Virus record (IMG/VR): IMGVR_UViG_3300008110_000102
Location: 1-48,489 of that record
Length of the DNA: 48,489 bases
Direction: 5' to 3' (one strand)
Origin: a virus
Shown here: piece by piece, positions 23,309 to 32,029 of the stretch
Position numbering within the stretch: position 1 is the stretch's first letter
Layout: every line of letters begins with the position of its first letter
Notes under the pieces: generated by a model
Databases searched by the model: none
Seen by the model: only the letters and a program-made list of their open reading frames with translations
Told to the model about the DNA's origin: nothing
Position numbers and translations under genes: made by a program

Positions 23309-23743
23309 ATGGCAACAGCTAATGAATTTGTCCGCAGAATAAATCTTAGAGCTTCGAAGATACCTGAGAATGCCAACAAGATAAAGCGTAAAGCGGCATT
23401 AGCTATAGACCAGACTGTGGTATTGTCCACACCTGTAGACACTGGTCGTGCAAGGTCCAACTGGCAAGTCCAACTAAACTCACCTAACACCACAGTAAGA
23501 AGCGCTTACTCACCTGGTAAAAAACTAGGTAAAGGTGATAGCTCTAATGCCTCAGCAGCTATAGCCCAAGGTTCACTGGTTATTGGGCAATCAAAGCCAG
23601 GTGATAGCATATACGTCTCAAACAACCTAGACTATATCGCTAAACTTAATGCTGGTTCATCTGCTCAAGCACCGGCACAATTCGTAGAAGAAGCTATTGA
23701 TGACGCTATAGCAGCAATCTCTAAAGAAAGGTTATTAACATGA
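23309..23743 (+). CDS. HK97 gp10-like tail/neck protein
   Basis: A 144-residue protein related to the HK97 gp10 / minor tail family: N-terminal helix with Arg/Lys, 'TVVLSTPVDTGRARSNWQV' (the conserved TPVDTGRARxxW motif) and 'IYVSNNLDYIAKLNAGSS' (the N..YA..lE.G. motif) are clear. The family takes part in the head-tail junction or tail completion. ATG directly after the stop of the frameshift product; overlaps the tape measure gene by four bases. Its position after the chaperones rather than among the connectors is slightly unusual. Confidence 0.8.
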   Translation: MATANEFVRRINLRASKIPENANKIKRKAALAIDQTVVLSTPVDTGRARSNWQVQLNSPNTTVRSAYSPGKKLGKGDSSNASAAIAQGSLVIGQSKPGDSIYVSNNLDYIAKLNAGSSAQAPAQFVEEAIDDAIAAISKERLLT

Positions 23744-26478
23744 CCACTGAGAGATTTGATATTATCGTTAGGGAAGATGGTGCTAAGGAAGTAGACAGGA
23801 GGATCCGTAACATCGGTTCTAGCGCTAAAGATACTGGTAATGCAGTATCTAAACTCAATAACCTTCTTAGGGGTGTGATAGCTGGTGGCATTGTTGAGAA
23901 GTTAAGACAATATGCTGACACCTATACTAATCTACAGAACAGATTAAAACTTGTCACCACTAATACCGCTCAATTAACTGTAGTTCAACAAAAGCTATTT
24001 GATATATCACAAAGGACTAGATCCTCACTCCCAGCTAACGTTGAATTGTTCACAAGACTAGCTTTTGCAACTAAAGAGCTTGGTGTTTCACAGGGTGAAT
24101 TACTGGGATTAACTGAAAGAATTAACAAGGCGATTGTTATCTCTGGTGCTAATACTCAAGAGGCTCAAAACGCACTTATTCAGTTCTCACAAGGTTTATC
24201 ATCAGGGGCATTACAGGGTGAAGAACTTAGGTCAGTTCTTGAACAGTTACCAAGGGTAGCTGATGTTATCGCTAAGCAGTTGGGTGTACTTAACCCTAAT
24301 GTGGATATTACAAGGGCTGCTTTAAAGAAACTTGGTTCAGAAGGCAAGATTACCGCTGAGGTAGTACTAGCCGCATTCAAGAACTTTGGTGGTACTCTTG
24401 ATGAGGAATTTAGCAGGACTAGTGCTACTATCGGTCAATCACTATTACAGCTTAATAACGCCTTCCTTAAAAGCTTTGGTGAATTAGATGCTAAGATAGG
24501 AATATCAAGTGGTATAGTTGCCGCTATTGACTTTATAAGGCAGAACCTAGATACACTTGGCCGTATAGCTATAGCAACAGGCTTAGCTATTTCTGTAGGG
24601 TTAGTTGCTAATGGCTTAAAAAAAGCTGTGATTGCTCTTAAGGATTTAGCTTTCTACATTGTAAAAAACCCATTTGCCTTCTTAGCTCAATCCATTGTAG
24701 TGGCTACTAGCTTACTTGCGGCATTCTCTGATAGGATTACTATTAGTAAAGATGGCCTTGTAACACTTCAAGACTTTGGCAAAGCAGCCTTTGATGTTCT
24801 TATAGGTGGTACTACTGAAGCAACTAAAGCTACTAAAGACTCCACTGATGCAGTCAACCAACTGTCTATAGATGGCTCAAGTGCCTTTGACACAATAGGT
24901 AAATTTGTTATAGGTGTAGTTGCTGCATTAGTTAATGCTAAAGATTCTGTTGGTATCTTCTACGAGACCATGGTACTTGGCTACAGACAGATAGTTGTAT
25001 CATTTGGTAATCTACCAACCGATTTTAAAATCATCTTTACTGAGGCTATCAATGCAGCCATACAAATTGTAGAAGATGGTGTAAACAGAATAGGAAAGTC
25101 AATAAGCTCAGTTACTGAATTTGTAGGAGCAGGCTCTATAGCTCAACAGTCACTCGGTAGGCTATCAGTTAAGGATGATAGAAAAAGCGTTGTAAATGAC
25201 CCTAGAGCTATAGAGGCATTTAACAGGATAAAAGAACTACAGAATAATAAAGACTCCAGGGTTGATAATCTTAACAAGCTATTTGATAGTATAAAAGATA
25301 GAGCTAAAGAGATTAGCAGTAAACGTGTCTCAGATGCCGCTAAAAACAAAGCTGATGAAGAAGCTGCTACTAAAGCCTTAAATGACGCGCTTGCGGCTGC
25401 TACTAAGCCAACAGCCTTAGCTGGAGGTAATGGCTCAGGCGGAGGTAACGGTGGAGGCGGTGCTGCTAATGACAATCAACAACGCATCAGTCTAAAAGAT
25501 ACCCTAGCTGATATTCAACAACAAGGTAAGCTATTACAACTTAATAACCGTGAACGTGAAGTTCAGAACCAGCTTATTAACATTGAGAACCAATTTAAGC
25601 AAGATGGTATACCATTAAATGAGAGTGAAAAACAGTTACTTGAAAGCAGACTTAAAAACCTACAAGCTTTAAATGACCAAGCTCAGGTATATGATGAGAT
25701 TAAAGGCCCACTGCTTGAAAACCAGCAAACTCAAGAGGCCTTAAATAAGCTTTATGAAGATGGTAAAATTTCGGTTGATGAATACAGCCAAGCTATGAAC
25801 AATCTTAAAGTCCAAGCACTTGAGACTGATAGGACACTAGAGGGTGGGCTACAAAGAGGTCTTGGTAAAATCTCTGAAGAATTTGGTAATGTGTCCAATG
25901 TAGCAGAAGACCTTGTAGTTAATGCTTTTGGTAAAGCCGAAGATGCATTAGTCCAATTTGTAGAAACTGGTAAGCTGAATGTTAAAGACCTTGTAAGCAG
26001 CATCACTGCTGACTTATCAAAGCTCGCTGTACGTCAGCTAATCACAGCACCACTTGCTGGTGCATTAGGATTAGGCGGTGGAGGTGGTGCTGGCGGTATT
26101 GCTTCATTATTTGGTGGAGGCGGCGGAGGTAGTCCATTAGAGACAGCATCATCACCAGCTGGTAATCTATCTTATACTGCAGCTAGTAGTGCAGCTGACT
26201 CAGGTGGCTTCCTATCAAGCCTATCAGGGCTATTTGGCTTTAAAGATGGTGGCCAATTCCAGGTTGGCGGACAAGGTGGAACTGATAGTCAACTTGTAGC
26301 ATTTAAAGCTAGCCCTGATGAAACAGTAACAGTTACTAAACCAGGTCAAGGTAACCAAGGCGGAAACATTACCATAAACATACAGACACCTGATGCAGCA
26401 TCCTTCCAAAAATCACAAGGCCAAGTATTAAGCCAGTTTGCTACCAACCTTGCAAGAACTAAGAAGAGAATGACATAA
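23740..26478 (+). CDS. Tape measure protein
   Basis: A 912-residue protein. The N-terminal region (about 35-190) matches the TIGR02675-type tape measure N-terminus: 'YADTYTNLQNRLKLVT', 'FDISQRTRSSLPANVELFTR', 'ALQGEELRSVLEQLPRVAD'. Hydrophobic segments lie near 275-330 and 385-400, which may cross the membrane during DNA entry. A Gly-rich linker near residues 565-580 separates long coiled coil regions, and a second Gly-rich stretch (about 780-800) precedes the C-terminus. Its length would give a tail of roughly 130-140 nm using the usual 0.15 nm per residue. It overlaps the DUF2460 gene by one base. Confidence 0.93.
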   Translation: MTTERFDIIVREDGAKEVDRRIRNIGSSAKDTGNAVSKLNNLLRGVIAGGIVEKLRQYADTYTNLQNRLKLVTTNTAQLTVVQQKLFDISQRTRSSLPANVELFTRLAFATKELGVSQGELLGLTERINKAIVISGANTQEAQNALIQFSQGLSSGALQGEELRSVLEQLPRVADVIAKQLGVLNPNVDITRAALKKLGSEGKITAEVVLAAFKNFGGTLDEEFSRTSATIGQSLLQLNNAFLKSFGELDAKIGISSGIVAAIDFIRQNLDTLGRIAIATGLAISVGLVANGLKKAVIALKDLAFYIVKNPFAFLAQSIVVATSLLAAFSDRITISKDGLVTLQDFGKAAFDVLIGGTTEATKATKDSTDAVNQLSIDGSSAFDTIGKFVIGVVAALVNAKDSVGIFYETMVLGYRQIVVSFGNLPTDFKIIFTEAINAAIQIVEDGVNRIGKSISSVTEFVGAGSIAQQSLGRLSVKDDRKSVVNDPRAIEAFNRIKELQNNKDSRVDNLNKLFDSIKDRAKEISSKRVSDAAKNKADEEAATKALNDALAAATKPTALAGGNGSGGGNGGGGAANDNQQRISLKDTLADIQQQGKLLQLNNREREVQNQLINIENQFKQDGIPLNESEKQLLESRLKNLQALNDQAQVYDEIKGPLLENQQTQEALNKLYEDGKISVDEYSQAMNNLKVQALETDRTLEGGLQRGLGKISEEFGNVSNVAEDLVVNAFGKAEDALVQFVETGKLNVKDLVSSITADLSKLAVRQLITAPLAGALGLGGGGGAGGIASLFGGGGGGSPLETASSPAGNLSYTAASSAADSGGFLSSLSGLFGFKDGGQFQVGGQGGTDSQLVAFKASPDETVTVTKPGQGNQGGNITINIQTPDAASFQKSQGQVLSQFATNLARTKKRMT

Positions 26479-27077
26479 TGACTTTCCATGATATACGATT
26501 CCCAGAAGATATTAGTTATGGTGCTCAAGGTGGACCAGAGTTCAATACCACTGTAGTAACTATGAAGTCAGGTCAAGAAAGCAGAAACCAGAACTGGATA
26601 GAGTCAAGAGTAAGATGGGATATTAGCACTGCTATAAAAGATAAGGGTGATGCTGAGATACTTCTTGCATTCTTTAGAGCTAGAAAAGGTAGAGCTCATG
26701 CATTTAGATTTAAAGACCACTTAGACTATATAGCTACTCTACAGCCTATAGGTACTGGTAACTCCGTACTTACAACCTTTCAACTATCTAAAACCTACAA
26801 TGATGGATTAATATCTACTAACCGTGTTATCACAAGGCCAGTAGCTGGGACTGTAAGGATTTATTTTAATGGTGTAGAACAACTAAGTGGCTGGACAGTA
26901 AACAGTACTACAGGTGTGGTTACTTTCTCTTCTGCACCTGGTACTGGTGTAGCTATTACAGCTAGCTTTGAATTTGATATACCAGCAAGATTTGATACTG
27001 ACCAGCTAAGAGTGACCATACAAGGATATGATGCTTTTATAGCGGACTCAATAAACATTGTGGAGATAAGGGAATGA
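26478..27077 (+). CDS. Distal tail protein, DUF2460
   Basis: A 199-residue protein of the DUF2460 (TIGR02217-type) family. The opening 'FHDIRFPEDISYGAQGGPEF' with 'TTVVTMKSGQESRNQNW' is diagnostic, and 'FFRARKGRAHAFRFKDHLDY' follows. These proteins form the distal tail ring that joins the tube to the tip in alphaproteobacterial siphoviruses and gene transfer agents. It overlaps the next gene by four bases. Confidence 0.93.
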   Translation: MTFHDIRFPEDISYGAQGGPEFNTTVVTMKSGQESRNQNWIESRVRWDISTAIKDKGDAEILLAFFRARKGRAHAFRFKDHLDYIATLQPIGTGNSVLTTFQLSKTYNDGLISTNRVITRPVAGTVRIYFNGVEQLSGWTVNSTTGVVTFSSAPGTGVAITASFEFDIPARFDTDQLRVTIQGYDAFIADSINIVEIRE

Positions 27078-27937
27078 CCCTAAGTATACCATCAGCTATA
27101 CAAGCTACATTAGATAGTGGTTTTACTACCCTCTGCACACTTATCCTTATAACTAGAGAAGATACCACAGAGTTTGCCTTCACCGACTTGGATAGAGACA
27201 TAGTGTTTGATGGCAAGACCTATAAAAGTAAAGGTGGCTTCAGCTCATCAGCTATACAGTCAAGCTCAGGTTTATCTGTAGATAACTTAGACTTTGATGC
27301 TGTAATAGATGATGTAACTATTACTCAGGATGACCTTAAAAGAGGCCTGTTTAATAATGCAGAGGTATTGGTATATCTTGTAGATTATAATAACTTGGGT
27401 AGTGGTGATAAAGTCATATTACGCCATGGCTCACTTGGCGATGTAATCATTAGAGATGATGGTTCATACTACGCAGAGATAAGAGGTCTTAGCAATAGGC
27501 TACAAACTCGTATTGGTTTAGTCTATACACCTTTGTGCAATGCAAGACAATTAGGAGACACTAGATGCAAGAAATCGCTGACGGGTCTAAGTTTTGTAAC
27601 ATCAGTACTAGCAGTAACTAATAACCGCACCTTTACACACAACACGTCAGTACAGAGTACTGGCTTTTTTAACTATGGTTTAGTTGAGTGGTTATCTGGT
27701 TCATCAAATGTTGGTGCAAAGATGGAGATTAAAAGCTACACAGTATCAGCTGGTGTTGGCACTTTTGTGCTTCAACTGCCGATGCCTAAAGATATTGTAG
27801 CTGGTAATAGCTTTAGGGCTATAGCTGGTTGTGATAGAAAGTTTGAGACCTGTAGAGATAGGTTCAGCAATGTGGCTAACTTTAGGGGCTTTCCTCATTT
27901 ACCTGGCCTCGATGAAATGTTAAAGTCTGGTGCATGA
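27074..27937 (+). CDS. Baseplate hub protein, DUF2163 (BR0599-like)
   Basis: A 287-residue protein of the DUF2163 / TIGR02218-type family. It has the usual 'LCTLILITREDTTEFAFTDL' N-terminal strand pair, 'VDNLDFDAVIDD', and a Cys-containing C-terminal half ('YTPLCNARQLGDTRCKKSL', 'AGCDRKFETCRDRF', 'NFRGFPHLPG'). The four or more Cys in the last part bind a metal cluster in the homologous gene transfer agent hub. It is followed by the partner NlpC/P60 gene as in relatives. Confidence 0.93.
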   Translation: MTLSIPSAIQATLDSGFTTLCTLILITREDTTEFAFTDLDRDIVFDGKTYKSKGGFSSSAIQSSSGLSVDNLDFDAVIDDVTITQDDLKRGLFNNAEVLVYLVDYNNLGSGDKVILRHGSLGDVIIRDDGSYYAEIRGLSNRLQTRIGLVYTPLCNARQLGDTRCKKSLTGLSFVTSVLAVTNNRTFTHNTSVQSTGFFNYGLVEWLSGSSNVGAKMEIKSYTVSAGVGTFVLQLPMPKDIVAGNSFRAIAGCDRKFETCRDRFSNVANFRGFPHLPGLDEMLKSGA

Positions 27938-28371
27938 TAAATTCATCCGAAATAGTAAGGGTTGCAAGAGAATGGATTGGTACTCCATATCATCATCAGG
28001 CGTCACTTAAAGGTATAGGCTGTGACTGCATCGGCTTGCTTGTGGGTGTATGGAGAGAGCTTATAGGTAATCTACCTGTAGAGCCACCTGTATACTCACC
28101 TCAGTGGCATCTACATCAGCAAGAGAGCCAACTGATTAAAGTACTTGAAGAAGTATATGGCTTTAAGAAAATAAACTGCAGTAACCCACCTATGGGTTCT
28201 GTATTATGTATAGGACTTAAGAAAGGTCCAGCTCATCATGCTGCTATAGCTACTGGTGACAATACCTTTATACACTCATTCATAACAGCTAAGAAAGTTG
28301 TTGAAGTTACACTTGATAGTAACTGGAGAGATAGAACTCATGCAGTACTAGTATATCCGGAGGTAGTGTAA
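27934..28371 (+). CDS. NlpC/P60 cysteine peptidase of the tail tip
   Basis: A 145-residue peptidase of the TIGR02219-type phage family. 'GTPYHHQASLKGIGCDCIGL' contains the nucleophile Cys32 in 'CDCIGL', and the catalytic His lies in 'PAHHAAI' (His101 or His102). It cleaves peptidoglycan cross-links locally when the phage injects DNA. Gene overlaps with neighbours on both sides (4 bases and 1 base) show tight coupling with the hub genes. Confidence 0.92.
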   Translation: MINSSEIVRVAREWIGTPYHHQASLKGIGCDCIGLLVGVWRELIGNLPVEPPVYSPQWHLHQQESQLIKVLEEVYGFKKINCSNPPMGSVLCIGLKKGPAHHAAIATGDNTFIHSFITAKKVVEVTLDSNWRDRTHAVLVYPEVV

Positions 28372-28997
28372 TGGCACAGTTAACACTAAGCTTGGCTGGT
28401 GCTGCAGTTGGTGCATATTTTGGTGGACCAGTTGGTGCAAGGATAGGCTTTGCTGCTGGGTCATTATTAGGTGGAGCACTATTCCCTGGTGATGGTCCAC
28501 CTGACCAAGTGAATGAAGGTCCAAGGCTAAGTGATACACGAGTACAAAGTAGTGCTTATGGCCAATACCTGCCTAAGCCTTATGGTACAGTAAGAGTATC
28601 AGGTAATGTGATATGGGCTAGCCCTGTTAGGGAAGTCATACAAGAGTCAAGTCAATCCGTTGGCGGTAAAGGTGGTGGAGGAAGCGATATAACCTCAAGG
28701 ACATACCTTTACTACAGGTCTTTTGCTGTAGGTGTTTGTTTAGGGCCGATAACCTCTTATAAAAAGATATGGGGTAATACCGAAGTCATATATGATGCAG
28801 CTACCGCTGAGTCAACCTATGACCATACAAGATACCTTGGTGATGAGACACAAGTGGCCGACTCAATAATGGAGTCATTTGAGGGTGTGGGTAATGTGCC
28901 ATCATACAGAGGCCTAACCTATGTAGTCTTTAATGATATGCTTATCTCCAACTTTGCTAACTCTATACCCTCTTTAAGTTTTGAGATAGAGGTTTAA
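28371..28997 (+). CDS. Tail tip protein, N-terminal J/GTA-like part
   Basis: A 208-residue protein. It begins with a Gly/Ala-rich hydrophobic stretch (about 5-40), then 'VQSSAYGQYLPKPYGTVRVS' followed by 'GNVIWASP', the characteristic opening of large tail host-specificity (J-like) proteins of the gene transfer agent group. It ends with 'MESFEGVGNVPSYRGLTYVV' and 'LPSLSFEIEV'-type strands. In relatives this part is the N-terminus of one long protein of over 1000 residues; here the chain stops and three more genes follow before the family resumes at 32030. Confidence 0.8.
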   Translation: MAQLTLSLAGAAVGAYFGGPVGARIGFAAGSLLGGALFPGDGPPDQVNEGPRLSDTRVQSSAYGQYLPKPYGTVRVSGNVIWASPVREVIQESSQSVGGKGGGGSDITSRTYLYYRSFAVGVCLGPITSYKKIWGNTEVIYDAATAESTYDHTRYLGDETQVADSIMESFEGVGNVPSYRGLTYVVFNDMLISNFANSIPSLSFEIEV

Positions 28998-30638
28998 ATG
29001 GCTATCCTTGCTATTGGTCTTGTAGGTGCTGGTATTGGCTCTAGTGTAGGTATGACCGCACTCGGCTTTGCATTGGGTACAGCTATAGGCTCTATGCTAT
29101 TCCCAGGCAATGAAGCTAACTCAGTTAAGCCTGAAGATGGCAAATTAAGAATAGGTGACAACTTAGTACAGACAAGTTCTTATGGTGCATATCTACCTGT
29201 AGGTTATGGATTATATCGTGCAGCTGGCAATGTTATTTTTGCAAGCCCTATAGAACAAGACATGGAATATGTGGTAAATGCTACAGTAGCTTCTTCTGGT
29301 AAAGGTATAGCTGGTGGGGCATCTGCAGCAAGGCCACTAAAAAGTGAGAGAAGGTTCTTTAAATCTAGTATAGCTATAGCGTTCGCTGAAGTACCACAAC
29401 ATAGGCTTGAGACTATAGTCTACAGTACAACCCAAGAAAGTCAAGAGGATGGTGATACTGTAAACCTTACTGAGAGAAGAAGCTTTGTTGGTATTAGAAG
29501 ATTATGGCTTAACAATTATCTTGTAAGAGATGGCAGATCTAATCAGCTTGAGCCACCTGATATCCTTACTATAGAAGAATACCTTGGCGATGAAAGCCAA
29601 AGACCTAGCCCAACTATGGAAGCTTTTAAAGGTGTAGGCAATGTACCATCATACAGGGGTTTATGCTATGTGGTATTACCTGACTTAGAGCTTACACCAT
29701 TTGGTGATAATTTACCATCAGCTAATGCGGAGCTATATGAAAGAGCTGATAGAATAGACAATCTAGAAGAAGGTGTTGAGGGTCTTACCCTTGATAGCAA
29801 CAACTTCCTGTGGGTTACAAGTCATACTAAAAGAGTTATACAAAAGGTTGATGCTATTACACTAGAGGTAGTAGCTCGTGTAGGTAGAGATACTCAAACA
29901 CCTGGTGAGTACCTAGGCCTATTACCTCCGCACCCTTGGAGGTGTGATGCAAGTCCTGATGGTCAGTATATATGGATTGTTCACAAGGGCGATAAAAAGC
30001 TAACTCGTGTAAATATAGCTGATAATACTTGGGTATCTTATGATGTAGATAAGAAATATGCTATGGATGTTGCTACAGATGCCAGCAATAATGTATGGGT
30101 TACTTATCCATTCTACAATAAGGTTACCAAGTATAATTCAAGTGGTGTTAAACAGCTTGATATAACTATTAATGATGCTCCATGGACTATAAGCTATGAC
30201 CAGGAGTATGACTGCTTATGGGTTGGTGGTAACAGACAAGTCCATAAAATAAAGAACGACCTATTAGATGTTAGCATAACAACTCAGAGGTACTTTCACT
30301 CAGACTGTGGATATGGTACTCGTAATTCGGACTTATGGTCATCATCTAGTGGTAATGATGTAGCAGTATTAATAGATAGAGATACTGATACACTTAGAAG
30401 GACAAGAAATACACCTACATACCCTGTAGGCTGTTCATCTAACTATAGTGATGAATATGGCACAATCTACATAGCATCCTATGCTGGTAACCGGTTAAGA
30501 GCTTTTAGTTTTCAAGCGAGAGGTCATATAAATGCTGGTACTATTGCTTTCCCAGGTCAATGCCTAGCTATGCCAAACGGAAAGTGTTTTGTAACTAACA
30601 CGAGGCTTGGTATAGTTCAACAAATAGACACGAGATAA
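28998..30638 (+). CDS. J-like N-terminal paralogue fused to a beta-propeller
   Basis: A 546-residue protein. Residues 1-240 repeat the fold and motifs of the preceding gene ('VQTSSYGAYLPVGYGLYRAA', 'GNVIFASP', 'MEAFKGVGNVPSYRGL'), so they arose by duplication. Residues about 250-546 form an NHL/YVTN-type beta-propeller: repeated 'NNFLWVTSHTKRVIQKVD', 'GQYIWIVHKGDKKLTRVN', 'NNVWVTYPFYNKVTKYN', 'YDCLWVGGNRQVHKI'. Such propellers bind or cleave carbohydrate in phage tail spikes. The N-terminal part is likely a virion anchor for the propeller. It has its own start directly after the preceding stop. Confidence 0.75.
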   Translation: MAILAIGLVGAGIGSSVGMTALGFALGTAIGSMLFPGNEANSVKPEDGKLRIGDNLVQTSSYGAYLPVGYGLYRAAGNVIFASPIEQDMEYVVNATVASSGKGIAGGASAARPLKSERRFFKSSIAIAFAEVPQHRLETIVYSTTQESQEDGDTVNLTERRSFVGIRRLWLNNYLVRDGRSNQLEPPDILTIEEYLGDESQRPSPTMEAFKGVGNVPSYRGLCYVVLPDLELTPFGDNLPSANAELYERADRIDNLEEGVEGLTLDSNNFLWVTSHTKRVIQKVDAITLEVVARVGRDTQTPGEYLGLLPPHPWRCDASPDGQYIWIVHKGDKKLTRVNIADNTWVSYDVDKKYAMDVATDASNNVWVTYPFYNKVTKYNSSGVKQLDITINDAPWTISYDQEYDCLWVGGNRQVHKIKNDLLDVSITTQRYFHSDCGYGTRNSDLWSSSSGNDVAVLIDRDTDTLRRTRNTPTYPVGCSSNYSDEYGTIYIASYAGNRLRAFSFQARGHINAGTIAFPGQCLAMPNGKCFVTNTRLGIVQQIDTR

Positions 30639-30640
30639 TT

Positions 30641-32029
30641 ATGGGCGGTAAAGCTGAATACTACTTTGGTACAGAAGGCTCCCAGCCTATAGGCTCGCTA
30701 GACAGAGCTGCACTATTTTTAGAAGGTAATGACGAGCTACTAAACTTTTATGATACTCAAAGAAAACGTGTCCAAAAGTTTGCTGACAGCTATCTACAAG
30801 ATGCTGCTAACCCTGTAGTAACGATGATTTCAGCTGGTTCAACCACTACTACACCTGAGGTTGCTAAGACACGACTGGGCTTTCAAGACTTCAGACGTAT
30901 GCAAGTATTAGTACAAGGTTGGAAGACCTTTAATAATACTGACTACCGAGACCATGCTATGCAGATGATACTTGATTGGGCTGATATTAATATACCTAAT
31001 GGACACCCTATTAACCAGACACACCTTGAAGGTCTGCATTATGCTCTTAGGGATTTAGCACCTAATGGTACAGCTGGTGAATTTACAACCACCGATTACA
31101 ATACAAGAGTTAAGCCTTGGCTAGAACTTATAAGAGATGCTAGTGAAGCTTGGGCATTCCCACCAGAGCCAGGCGGTGGAACACTATTATATGGAAACCA
31201 CTATACCCATCACTACATGCAACTTTATATGTGTTATAGGTCATTAGGTGAGACAGCCTCAGCTAGTGCACTTTTAACTTCTGTAGATACTCACGCTACT
31301 GAGAATTTCCCATTTGGGAATAGCAGTATAACTTATCCACAAGTCTTTACTATAGTCAGTCTTAACCAAGGGAGTAAATGGTATGAGTTCACAGGAAACG
31401 AAACTAGTCGCTTTGTCACGGGCGTTACTTTTAATGTCATTAGTAGTACTGGGAATAACGGCCTATATACTTGTGCCTCTAATTCATCCTTTATCGGTGG
31501 AAAAACAAGAGTCTTTGTCTCAGAGACCATTAGCTCTGCCATTGCTGACGGCTCCATAAGCGAGATATTCCAGACACCACCTCACCAGATGCCCAGAGCT
31601 GCAGTTGATGCTGGCGAAAGCATTGACTTTATCCGTAGGGATGCCTTTCATTATCATACCTATGATATACAGCCATGGCTTACGCTAGCATTAGCTGAAG
31701 GTTCAAGCAGATACCAAACCAAAATGACTGAAGCATGGGATTGGTGGTGGACTAAAGTTTTGGATGTATCTGACCTACACACCGAGTTTACAAATAGCTC
31801 AGATGACTTTGACCAACTCCGGTGGGAGGGTTCTCGCTCTGAGTATCTACAGCCTGGTACCTTTTGGCTACCTGATGAAGCATCTAGGACAATTTGCCTA
31901 TATTATCAATACCAGTTAACTTTAAACCCAAGTTATGTTATAAATGATGCTATATTAGCTATGGCATTAAGAAGCGATAGGATTAATACAGAGTGGCCTT
32001 ACTGGTTTAGATTTACGTTAGGTGTTTAG
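30641..32029 (+). CDS. Alginate-lyase-like tail protein
   Basis: A 462-residue protein that looks like an alpha/alpha-toroid polysaccharide lyase (alginate lyase, PL5-like). 'FQDFRRMQVLVQGWKTF' and 'HLEGLHYALRDLAP' are helices in the toroid; 'YGNHYTHHYMQLYMC' has the Asn-His pair (about 185-187) and 'RRDAFHYHTYDIQPW' (about 330-345) the Arg/His/Tyr cluster expected in the active groove. A Thr/Ser-rich beta insertion (about 230-300) interrupts it, perhaps for virion attachment. It would degrade capsular or exopolysaccharide. Its place inside the tail tip block suggests a virion depolymerase. Fold assigned by pattern only. Confidence 0.65.
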   Translation: MGGKAEYYFGTEGSQPIGSLDRAALFLEGNDELLNFYDTQRKRVQKFADSYLQDAANPVVTMISAGSTTTTPEVAKTRLGFQDFRRMQVLVQGWKTFNNTDYRDHAMQMILDWADINIPNGHPINQTHLEGLHYALRDLAPNGTAGEFTTTDYNTRVKPWLELIRDASEAWAFPPEPGGGTLLYGNHYTHHYMQLYMCYRSLGETASASALLTSVDTHATENFPFGNSSITYPQVFTIVSLNQGSKWYEFTGNETSRFVTGVTFNVISSTGNNGLYTCASNSSFIGGKTRVFVSETISSAIADGSISEIFQTPPHQMPRAAVDAGESIDFIRRDAFHYHTYDIQPWLTLALAEGSSRYQTKMTEAWDWWWTKVLDVSDLHTEFTNSSDDFDQLRWEGSRSEYLQPGTFWLPDEASRTICLYYQYQLTLNPSYVINDAILAMALRSDRINTEWPYWFRFTLGV